This document shows, one piece after another, positions 41,344 to 48,939 of a stretch of 63,713 nt of DNA. The notes under the pieces were generated by a model. It worked only from the letters and a program-made list of their open reading frames with translations. It searched no databases and was not told where the DNA came from. The translations under genes and the position numbers were made by a program. Source of the stretch: Streptomyces sp. TRM68367 (GTDB taxonomy: Bacteria; Actinomycetota; Actinomycetes; Streptomycetales; Streptomycetaceae). Positions within the stretch are counted from its first letter, which is position 1. Each line of letters opens with the position of its first letter. The DNA is taken from positions 1 to 63,713 of the forward strand of contig NZ_JACTVI010000045.1 in assembly GCF_014495685.1 (NCBI RefSeq). The letters run 5' to 3'.

Positions 41344-41571
41344 GCTCGTACGCCATCCGGTACGCGGACCGCGCGGCACAGCGCAGGGCTGCCCTGCCGG
41401 CCCCGCAGCGCGCGTCGCTGGAGGACCTCGAAAAGCGGCTCAGCCTCAACCCCTTCGGCCCCCCGGCGCTCAGCAACCGCGACAACAGCTGGTCGGCCGC
41501 GTTCCAGGGCGGATTCATCACCTACGTCGTGTCCAACCGTCATCAACGTCATCGACCTGGTGGCCCTCTGA
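41340..41571 (+). pseudogene. RelE-like toxin gene with a 3' frameshift
   Basis: The first 66 codons encode a RelE/ParE-like core (YAIRYADRAAQRRAALPAPQ, LEDLEKRLSLNPFGPPALS, AFQGGFITYVVSN). The expected last strand, VINVIDLVAL-stop, is present only in the +1 frame, with TGA 41569-41571. One extra C near 41537 shifts the frame, and the actual product runs to 41606 with an unrelated 18-residue tail. Loss of the last strand of a small toxin is probably inactivating. Confidence 0.65.
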
Positions 41572-41597
41572 CGCCGGTCGGGCCCTCCGGGCCCGTC

Positions 41598-41637
41598 ACG
41601 ACGTAACCACGTAACGACGTAACGACGTCACGACGTG
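41598..41637. repeat. Five-unit 8-bp tandem repeat
   Basis: ACGACGTA, ACCACGTA, ACGACGTA, ACGACGTC, ACGACGTG in direct succession. They cover the end of the shifted RelE-like frame and the last codons of the LmeA-like gene. Confidence 0.8.
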
Positions 41638-42844
41638 CCGACGGACAGGCCCGACCCCTCCAGCCGGACCTTGATTCCGTCCTCCTCCACCCGTACGTCC
41701 CGCAGCCGCACGTCCCCCTGCTCCGGTTTCGGGAGTTCGAAGGAGAGGGACAGGCGGTCGGCGAGGACCGGGCGGGTGAGGCGGGACAGCGCCTCGGGGA
41801 GGGCGGGGTCGAGGCCCAGGCGGCGCAGGACCTCGGGGTTGTCCAGGGCCAGGTCGATGAGGTTGAGCCGGACGGCCTGCCGGGCGAATTCCGCGGAGCC
41901 GGTCAGCTCGGCGAGCTTGCCGTCGTCGCTCAGGGCCTCGCGTACGGCGGAGTCGGGCACCCCCAGCCGCCGCAGGATCGCCGGCACCGAGAGCAGCGCC
42001 TTCGCCTTGCGGGTCTCCCGCGTGAGGTCGGCGGCGCCCTTCGGCGTCAGGTGCAGGCCCTGCGAGGCGCGTGTGCCCGGCAGGTATGTCGCCAGATCGC
42101 CGATGTCCAGGCGCATGCCGCCGATCTCCGTGGCGATGCCCCGCTCACCGTCGCGCGCGATGCGGGCCTCGGCGCGCAGCTTCAGGTCGTGCCCGGCGAC
42201 CGGCAGCGTGCCGCGGGCGCGGACCCGGTCCGGGCCCTCGGCGGTGAACGTCACCTGGGACGCGCCCAGTTCGCGGTTGAGGTCGGCGAAGGACAGCAGT
42301 ACGTCGCCGTCCAGGCGGGGCACCCGGGCGCCGCGGATGGAGGTGGGGCCGTCGGCGTCCAGCGTCACGTCGTGGGCCGTCGCCGAGACCTTCGCCAGGG
42401 ACACCCGGTCGGCCGCCACGTCCGGCACGGTCACGCTCACCGACTCCAGCCGCCTGTCGGCGAGTTGGGTGAGGAAGGGGAAGCCGCCGATCTCCACCTC
42501 GGGCGCGGCGGTGAGATCCAGCCGGTCCTTGAGGGTGTCGGCGGCCTTGTGCTCGGCGTACAGCAGGGCCCAGCGGTCGCCGAGACGAAGGCGGCGAGGA
42601 CGGCCAGGCCCACCACCGCCTTCAGCGCGAGCGGAAGTCCCGCGAAGCGGCCCCGCCGCCGGCGCCGGCCGCTGCGGCCGTGGTTGGGCGGGGTCCACTC
42701 CTCGTTCTGCTCGTGACCGTCGCGGTCCTCGCCGAGGAACTCCTCCAGAGGGGTCTCCTCCAGGGGGCCGTCGTCGAGAGCCGCGAGTTCGTCGTACGGG
42801 TTGTGACCGGGCTGTGGTGTTGCTATGCGGTGGGGGGTGCGCAT
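41628..42844 (-). pseudogene. LmeA-like (DUF2993) gene with an internal frameshift
   Basis: ATG 42844 opens a proline/acid-rich cytoplasmic segment, a basic patch and a membrane helix (LALKAVVGLAVLAAFV). The DUF2993 domain that should follow is in another frame (LGDRWALLYAEHKAADTLKD, then EIGGFPFLTQL and so on to the stop at 41628). The switch lies at about 42578-42590, inside the end of the membrane helix. Family members are anchored phospholipid-binding proteins of about 400 residues. A sequencing error is the main alternative, but the site is not a homopolymer. An intact paralogue lies at 58214-58954. Confidence 0.68.
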
Positions 42845-42902
42845 CGGTACATCCGACCATGCGTACCGGTCCCACACGCAACCTGAACCGGAACTGTGCG
42901 AC

Positions 42903-43653
42903 CTACCTCACGACCGTGATCCGGTCCGCCGCGGGCGGCGAGATCGGGTTCGTGGGCGAGGAGTTGGCCGTCAGGTAGTGCTCCAGCGCAGTCAGGTCGT
43001 CGCCGCCGACCAGGTCGCTCTCGCCCTGTCCCAGCGTCGGGAAGCCGTCGCCGCCGCCCGCGAGGAAGCTGTTCGTCGCGACGCGGTAGGTGGCCGCCGG
43101 GTCGATCGCGGCATCGTTCAGCCTGACCGAGTCGGCGACCACCCGGTCGGCGCCGGTCTTCGTCAGGTCCAGCGTGTACGTCAGCCCCTTCGACACCTGG
43201 AGGATCTTCGGCGCCGCCGCGTTCGCGCCGCTCACCTGTTCCTCGCGCGTGGAAGAGGCCCGAGATCAGCGGGGAGGCCCCGACCATGTCGCCGCCGGCC
43301 GCGGTGACGGAGTACCTCTTCCCCTCACGCGCCCTGCGCAGATGCGTGGCCAGGTACTCCACGCCGCCCGCGTCGATCGTCTTCGTCGTGCCGTCGTGCT
43401 GGTGCTCGGTGACCCGGCCGGAGGACCCGGCCGGCGGCTCCAGGTTGCCGTGCAGGTCGTTGAAGGACAGCAGCTGTATGTCCTGGTAGCGGCCGGGGTG
43501 GTGGCCGGGCCTGTGCTTCTCCCCGGCACCGGCCGACCCCGGCAGCGCGGCGGCGGTCAGTGCGCCCGCGGTGGCGAGACCGGCGGCGAGCGCGAGGAGA
43601 CGGGTCGTACGGGATCTGCGACGCGGCTGGTGCGCCTGTGAACTGGCTGGCAT
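42903..43653 (-). pseudogene. Secreted 5'-nucleotidase gene with a large internal deletion
   Basis: The 5' part encodes a signal peptide and the metallophosphatase start (LLSFNDLHGNLEPPAGSSGR, with metal ligands D and H in NDLHGN, then AAGGDMVGASPLISGLFH). After about residue 138 the frame jumps to the 3' end of the same kind of protein (KGLTYTLDLTKTGADRVVAD, YRVATNSFLAGGGDGFPTLG) near 43235, in a different frame. UshA-type enzymes have 550-650 residues, so roughly 1 kb covering the remaining metal site and substrate domain is missing. Enzymatically dead. Confidence 0.78.
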
Positions 43654-43808
43654 ACGCCCCCCTGTGGGTCTGCCGAGGCTGGCGGGAAAGTGACTCGGTC
43701 CGGGCGCAGCCTAGAGTCAACGCGCGTAGCGCGACAGAGGGTTCACGGTTACATCCTGGTTGCCTCTTTGCCGCCACACTGCCGGTGGCTGCCCGTACCC
43801 TCATACGC

Positions 43809-44735
43809 ATGACCAGCGACGACACGGTACGGCCCGGCAGCCCCCGCTCGATCCACACGTACGCCGCGCTCTCCCCGGAGCAGACCGAGGCGGTCCTCGG
43901 CCTGCTGGAGGAGGCCCTGCGCACCGACGGCCAGCAGGCGGTGTCCGAACAGGGGCGGTTGCAGCTGCGGGGCGGGGAGCGGGAAGGCGTGTCCCACCTG
44001 CTGCTGACGGTGGCCGGGCAGCTGGTCGGCTACGCCCAGCTGGAGGACACCGACCCGGTGGAGCCGCCGGCCGCCGAGCTGGTCGTCCACCCCTCGCACC
44101 GCGGCAGCGGCCACGGCCGGGCCCTCGGCGCGGCGCTTCTGGCCGCCTCCGGCAAGCGGCTGCGGGTGTGGGCCCACGGCGGGCACTCCGCCGCGCGGCA
44201 TCTGGCGCAGGCGCTGGGACTGACGCTGTTCCGCGAACTCCGCCAGATGCGGCGGCCGTTGACGGGGATCGACCTGCCGGACCCGGTGCTGCCCGCCGGG
44301 GTGACCGTCCGCACGTTCGTCCCCGGCCAGGACGACGCGGCCTGGCTGGCGGTGAACGCCGCCGCCTTCGCCCACCACCCCGAGCAGGGGTCTTTGACGC
44401 AGCGGGACCTGGACGACCGCAAGGCCGAGCCGTGGTTCGACCCGTCCGGCTTCTTCCTCGCCTTCCGCGGCGACGAACTGATCGGCTTCCACTGGACCAA
44501 GGTCCACGCGCAGGAGCGGCTCGGCGAGGTGTACGTCCTGGGCGTCGGCCCCGAGGCCCAGGGAATCGGCCTGGGCAAGGCGCTCACGGTGATCGGGCTG
44601 CGGCACCTGGCGGGTCTCGGTCTGCCGACGGCGATGCTGTACGTCGACGCCGACAACAAGGCGGCCGTGAGCGTGTACGAGCGGATGGGGTTCACGACGT
44701 ACGAGACGGATCTGATGTACCGAACGGAGACGTGA
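43809..44735 (+). CDS. mshD: Mycothiol synthase
   Basis: A 308-residue protein with two tandem GNAT domains, the hallmark of MshD, which acetylates Cys-GlcN-inositol in the last step of mycothiol synthesis. The N-terminal domain has ELVVHPSHRGSGHGRALG; the C-terminal domain has VYVLGVGPEAQGIGLGKALT followed by LYVDADNKAAVSVYERMGF. ATG 43809 is chosen because the protein start HTYAALSPEQTEAV fits the family; the upstream open frame is antisense to the 5'-nucleotidase remnant. Intact core gene amid decayed neighbours. Confidence 0.93.
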   Translation: MTSDDTVRPGSPRSIHTYAALSPEQTEAVLGLLEEALRTDGQQAVSEQGRLQLRGGEREGVSHLLLTVAGQLVGYAQLEDTDPVEPPAAELVVHPSHRGSGHGRALGAALLAASGKRLRVWAHGGHSAARHLAQALGLTLFRELRQMRRPLTGIDLPDPVLPAGVTVRTFVPGQDDAAWLAVNAAAFAHHPEQGSLTQRDLDDRKAEPWFDPSGFFLAFRGDELIGFHWTKVHAQERLGEVYVLGVGPEAQGIGLGKALTVIGLRHLAGLGLPTAMLYVDADNKAAVSVYERMGFTTYETDLMYRTET

Positions 44736-44798
44736 CCGGCGGTTGCCTCACGCCCGCTTGGGCCCGGTGCCGGCGCGGTAGTTACGCAGGGGCAGGTG

Positions 44799-45416
44799 CT
44801 ATGCCGGGCGGGGCAGTGAGCTGATGCCGTCGATCGCGATGTCGGTGGCCCGGTGAACGGCGTTGTAGGTCTCCTCGGGCCGGTAGCCCCGCTGTTGGCA
44901 GGTGGCGACGATGAGCTTGATCGCCCCTACCAGCGAGCCCACCGCCGCGGCGGCCTCGACGAGGTCCAGCTCGGGGCAGGCACGGTGGAGCGCGTGGGTC
45001 AGTTGCAGTTGGATGTCGAACAGCACGTACAGCTCACGCGCCTGCAAGGCCGGGACCGACGCGATCAGCCGGGTCCGGACCGGACCGACCTTCCGCGCCA
45101 GCTCTGAGTCCGTGTCTCCGAAAACACTGTGGTCGATGACGCGCCGAAGCAGGTCGGCCACTGGCTCGCCGGGCTGCCGGTCTCGGATGATCTCGACCGC
45201 GCGTTCCAGCCGCGACCTGTCGTCGAAGAAGACGATGTCGTCCTTGCTGGCGAAGTAGCTGAAGAAGGTCCGCGTCGCGATGTCCGCGGTGGCCGCGATC
45301 TCCGCCACGGTTGTCTGGTCGTAACCCTTCTCGGTGAACAACCGCAGGGCGCCTTCGATGAGCGCTTGCCTCGTGCGCGCCTTCTTCCGCTGGCGCAGAC
45401 CTGGGTCGTTGGTCAC
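44799..45416 (-). CDS. TetR family transcriptional regulator
   Basis: A 205-residue repressor. The DNA-binding domain is ARTRQALIEGALRLFTEKGY with DQTTVAEIAATADIATRTFF, then SYFASKDDIVFFD. The C-terminal helices are typical of TetR_C sensors. It is divergent from the P450 remnant across an AT-rich space (45417-45515) with a long imperfect palindrome GATGT...ACATC. It is intact although its likely target gene is broken. Confidence 0.88.
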   Translation of the reverse strand: MTNDPGLRQRKKARTRQALIEGALRLFTEKGYDQTTVAEIAATADIATRTFFSYFASKDDIVFFDDRSRLERAVEIIRDRQPGEPVADLLRRVIDHSVFGDTDSELARKVGPVRTRLIASVPALQARELYVLFDIQLQLTHALHRACPELDLVEAAAAVGSLVGAIKLIVATCQQRGYRPEETYNAVHRATDIAIDGISSLPRPA

Positions 45417-45515
45417 GCCGGCACTCTACCGCATGCGATGTTGTTTTGCACTTATTGACGTTTTACATCGAGTGCTGTTTTATCAGGATGCCCGTACCGA
45501 TCCGAGGAGCGGCCG
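45417..45515. promoter_or_regulatory. AT-rich divergent promoter region
   Basis: A markedly AT-rich 99-bp space for this genome, between the TetR gene and the P450 remnant. It contains GATGTTGTTTTGCAC...GACGTTTTACATC, an imperfect inverted repeat that is a candidate TetR operator. Confidence 0.5.
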
Positions 45516-46274
45516 ATGGACAGCACGTCCCGCTCTCGGCGGTTGCTCCTCGAAACGGAGATCGAGGCGGTCGTCGCTGACCACCTGGACGAGATGGAGC
45601 TCGCCGGGGGCCCGGCCGACCTGGTACAGGCGTTCGCGCTGCCGATCTCGGCACAGGTGATCGGCGAACTGCTCGGGGTGCCCTATTGCGACAGCAAGGG
45701 GTTCCAGCGGAACGCCACCACACTGTGGAACGTCGACCTCGCGCCGGAACGCCGGCACGCGGCGCTCGGGGAGCTCACGGCGTATCTGCGGGATCAGCTG
45801 CGCCACAAGCGCTCCTGGCCGGAGGAGGACGTGCTCAGCGGGCTCGCCACACACGAGGAGCTGACCGCGGACGAGCAGGCACGACTGGCGCTGCTGTTCC
45901 TGATCGCCGGACATGAGACGACGGCGAACATGCTCGCGCTGGGTGCTTTCGCTCTCCTGGCCGACCCTGCGCGGTTGGCGAAGGTCCGCGACATGGGCGA
46001 AGACGTCCCCGCGGCGGTCGAGGAGCTGCTGATTCACCTCCCGATCATCCAGCACGGGCCCGACCCCACCCGCTCCCCGGCCGGACACCTCGCGTTCGGC
46101 CGGGGAGTCCATCAGTGCCTCGGGCGGCGACTGGCCCGCGCCGAAATACGGATCGCTCTCCCCGCGCTGCTGCGCCGCTTCCCTGCGTTACGTCTCGCTG
46201 TCGCGCCCGAGGACGTGCCACTGCGGTCGGACATGACGGATTACGGCGTGCATGAACTGCCGGTCACCTGGTAG
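45516..46274 (+). pseudogene. Cytochrome P450 gene, N-terminally truncated and internally deleted
   Basis: The I-helix (LLFLIAGHETTANMLALGAF) and heme-thiolate loop (HLAFGRGVHQCLGRRLARAE) are clear. The 252 residues lack the first ~120 residues of a bacterial P450, so the B-C helices are missing. The K-helix reads EELLIHL, so the invariant Arg of ExxR is Ile. About 45 residues between K-helix and heme loop are gone (IIQHGPDPTRSPAGHLAFG). A folded P450 is very unlikely. The original enzyme resembled Streptomyces CYP105/107-type proteins. Confidence 0.75.
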
Positions 46275-46310
46275 GAGTTCCGTCACCTGCGGTCGGGTGT
46301 CGGTCGCGTG

Positions 46311-46394
46311 TCAGACGACGCAGTGGACGCGCTGGGTGTCCAGTTCGTAGCGGGCGCCCACGGCGGACAGGCGGCCGTCGGCCACCCAGGGGTG
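46311..46394 (-). pseudogene. C-terminal fragment of a carbonic anhydrase-like gene
   Basis: About 27 codons ending at TGA 46311-46313 read WVADGRLSAVGARYELDTQR then VHCVV, the last strands of a beta-class carbonic anhydrase. Nothing of the zinc-binding domain is seen upstream. Confidence 0.4.
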
Positions 46395-46490
46395 CTGACC
46401 TGACCCACGCCCGCACTACCGGCTGGGTGACGGTAGCCGCGGTGGGCGTGGGGCCTGTTCGGGGGCTCCGGCGGTGTGGCGCCCGGGGGC

Positions 46491-46531
46491 CCTCCCGGCT
46501 CGGCGGTCTCGTGGTCCGCCGAGCCGGGAGG
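46491..46531 (-). terminator. Terminator of the pectate lyase-esterase gene
   Basis: Perfect 15-bp stem CCTCCCGGCTCGGCG / CGCCGAGCCGGGAGG around an 11-base loop, starting six bases after the stop codon of the minus-strand gene. Confidence 0.85.
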
Positions 46532-46536
46532 GAGTC

Positions 46537-48609
46537 TCAGGACGCCGTCGGGGTCCAGCCCGCCAGCCAGTCCGCGACCTCCTGGCTCGCGGCCTGGCCG
46601 TCGCTCAGGTGCGGGCGGTCACCGCTCGCTCCGCCCGCGCCGGGACCGGTGTTCTTGTACTCGGCGAAGCGGTCGTCCTTCCAGGAGAAGCCGCTCATGT
46701 CGGTCCAGGGCGTGGACTTGATCGCGGAGCTGAGGTTGGTGTTGCGGACCGTGGTCTGGGGGTCGAGGCTCGCGTCGCCGCCGGCGTGCCAGGGGCGGCC
46801 CAGGTAGAAGCTGGCCCCGGACACGTCCCCGTTGACCGTGGAGTTGGCGATCAGGATGCCCTTGCGGTTCGCGGCCGTGCTCGGGGCGGTGATGTACCCG
46901 GCCGAGCTGCCGTTCCAGCGTTTCTTCAGCGTGATGACGGACTTGTCGAGCACGGCCGTCGCGCGGCCGAAGATGAAGTCGACGTTGCCGGTGACGTAGG
47001 AGTTGGCGACGTAGACCCGGCCCAGCCTGTCCTTGGCCGCCGTGTCCAGCAGCAGGGTGTCCTGGTCGCCGGTGGTGATGATCGAGTCCAGGAACACCTT
47101 GTCGGCGGCGGTGCGCAGGGCGACCGCCTGGTGGCCGGAGAGGTTCTGGTTCTTCGCCTCGTCGAAGTCGTTGGAGATCGTCAGGTTGCGGGCCTGGAAG
47201 TCGTCGGCCTCGACGGCGACGGTGGCGCTGCCGCTGGTGCCGTAGTTGCCCGAACCGTCGGGCTTGGGGGTGCCCGCGGCGTTGTCGTAGACGATCACCG
47301 TGTCATTGCGGCTGCCGCCCGTGCCCTGGATGGTGACGTGCGGCTTGTTGGACGGGACCTTGACCGTCTCGCGGTACGTCCCCGGCTTCACGGCGATCAC
47401 CACCCGGGAGGGGTTGTTCGCCGGTACGGCGTTCACCGCGGCCTGCACGGTCCTGTACTGCCCGCTGCCGTCCTTGGCGACGGTGATGGTGGTCGCGGCG
47501 GCGGCCTTCGTGCTCGCCGCCGTCGTACCGATCGAACCGCGCGGCCCGGCCCCGGACTTGAGCAGCGACGGCACGTCCGCCGTCTTGTCCAGCGAGTAGT
47601 TGTAGTACGTCTTCGGATCGAAGGCCGTGCAGCCGCTCTCATTGCGGCCGGAGGTCCCGGAGAAGGTGTTTCCGCGCTGGACCACGGCCGCCGTGCTGTC
47701 CTTGATGACGGGGTTCTTGACGCCCTGGAAGTAGCTGTTCTCCAGGACCATCTTCGTCTTGCCCCGCGAGTAGTTGCCGTACGAGGACTTGATGTCCGTG
47801 CCGGGCGTGTCCTCCAGGAAGTTGTTGTAGAGGTGCGCGTGGGCGGCGTTGTCCGTGGACGGGTTGCGCTGCTCGGTCTCGCGCAGCCAGTTGTGGTGGA
47901 TCGTGATGTCCGTCCTGACGTTCTCGGTCCAGCCGATGCCGAACGTCTTGTTGTTGTCGCTCAGCTTGTTCCAGGACACCGTCACGTACGAGCTGTCCTT
48001 GCGGACGTCGATCAGCCCGTCGGCCATGTGCCGCAGGTCGTTGTGGTCGATCCAGACGTGGTGCGCACCGTCCATCTGGACCGCGTCGAAGTCGTGGTCC
48101 TTGTCGTTCCAGATGCCCTGGTAGGTGTCCCGGATCGTCAGGTTCCGGATGATCACGTTGTGGACGCCGGAGCCGAGGAATAAACCGCCGCCGACGATCT
48201 GCCCCGAGGTGCCCTGGCCGACGATGGTCTTGTCCGACTGGACCTTGATCTCCTTGCCGACCGGGTTCATCTTGATGGTCCCGGCGACGACGATGACGTA
48301 CGGCTCCGCGGCCGTGGCGTACTTCTCCAGGTCCGCCTGTGTCTTCACGGTGACGGTCTTGCCGTCCCGGCCGCCGTACGTGCCGTTCTGCCCGAGGGCG
48401 TTGACGGACGCGAACCCGTCGGCGGTGTCGGCGGCCCAGGCCGGTGCGGCGGCGTTCGCGGCGGAGGCCCGCTGCTGGGCGTCGGTGCCGAACAGACCCG
48501 AGTCCGTGCCGTAGGCCAGGGTTCCGGCGGCGGCCAGGACCACCGGCACCGCGACCGCCAGGGCGGTACGGCTTCTGCGGTGCCGGGCCTTGCTGCGCAG
48601 CTCACTCAT
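46537..48609 (-). CDS. Secreted pectate lyase (PL1)-pectin methylesterase (CE8) fusion
   Basis: A 690-residue exported enzyme. After a signal segment (ALAVAVPVVLAAAGTLAYG), residues ~55-360 form a PL1 parallel beta-helix: DAVQMDGAHHVWIDHND (calcium Asp) and ITIHHNWLRETEQRNP (catalytic R-x-P). Residues ~385-690 form a CE8 esterase: GDQDTLLLD (Q-D), GNVDFIFG (Asp) and FYLGRPW (Arg). The esterase removes methyl groups from pectin, and the lyase cleaves the demethylated chain, so the fusion couples successive steps. GGAGCG precedes ATG 48609; the longer frame to 48909 is GC-driven. Confidence 0.93.
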   Translation of the reverse strand: MSELRSKARHRRSRTALAVAVPVVLAAAGTLAYGTDSGLFGTDAQQRASAANAAAPAWAADTADGFASVNALGQNGTYGGRDGKTVTVKTQADLEKYATAAEPYVIVVAGTIKMNPVGKEIKVQSDKTIVGQGTSGQIVGGGLFLGSGVHNVIIRNLTIRDTYQGIWNDKDHDFDAVQMDGAHHVWIDHNDLRHMADGLIDVRKDSSYVTVSWNKLSDNNKTFGIGWTENVRTDITIHHNWLRETEQRNPSTDNAAHAHLYNNFLEDTPGTDIKSSYGNYSRGKTKMVLENSYFQGVKNPVIKDSTAAVVQRGNTFSGTSGRNESGCTAFDPKTYYNYSLDKTADVPSLLKSGAGPRGSIGTTAASTKAAAATTITVAKDGSGQYRTVQAAVNAVPANNPSRVVIAVKPGTYRETVKVPSNKPHVTIQGTGGSRNDTVIVYDNAAGTPKPDGSGNYGTSGSATVAVEADDFQARNLTISNDFDEAKNQNLSGHQAVALRTAADKVFLDSIITTGDQDTLLLDTAAKDRLGRVYVANSYVTGNVDFIFGRATAVLDKSVITLKKRWNGSSAGYITAPSTAANRKGILIANSTVNGDVSGASFYLGRPWHAGGDASLDPQTTVRNTNLSSAIKSTPWTDMSGFSWKDDRFAEYKNTGPGAGGASGDRPHLSDGQAASQEVADWLAGWTPTAS

Positions 48610-48939
48610 GCGTGCGCTCCGTTCCGTGCGGGGGGAATCGAACCGACGATCAGTTGCCGCCCCGCGGGGAAAGGTTGCCGCCCGCGGCCGTGCTCCTCGG
48701 CTCACGCGGCAGACGCCCGGCCGGGAGCGTGGGGGGAGAAGATCTCCGGCCGGGCGCCGCACCTCCACTCTCCTCCCACCGGCCGCCACGCACCTCGGCC
48801 GTGCGGCCGACCCCGGCGGCGCGGGGTCGGCCGAACGGCCGAGGTGCCGGGTCGCCGAGGGGGGGGCGGGTCGAGGGCGGGGCGGGTGCCACATCGACTC
48901 CCCCGGCATGCTCGGCCGGGACTCACGGGCGGCGGGAGC
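48610..48939. other. Gene-free space rich in inverted repeats
   Basis: About 330 bases between the histidine kinase stop and the pectinase start, both on the minus strand. It holds two GC-rich inverted repeats, CGCCCGGCCGG / CCGGCCGGGCG (about 48726-48766) and the 56-bp structure at 48791-48846. The pectinase promoter should lie at the left end. No gene is seen. Confidence 0.55.
48791..48846. terminator. 56-bp two-stage perfect hairpin, probable terminator of the kinase operon
   Basis: CACCTCGGCCGT - GC - GGCCGACCCCG - loop GCGGCG - CGGGGTCGGCC - GA - ACGGCCGAGGTG. Both stems (12 and 11 bp) are perfect, with a symmetric 2x2 internal loop. It lies about 94 bp downstream of the kinase stop and has no T-tract. 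Confidence 0.65.

Noticed and set aside
43741..43765. GTTCACGGTTACATCCTGGTTGCC as a PHO box for the 5'-nucleotidase
   Set aside because: A single good half; the next TTnnC elements are not at 11-base spacing and the orientation faces mshD rather than the nucleotidase.
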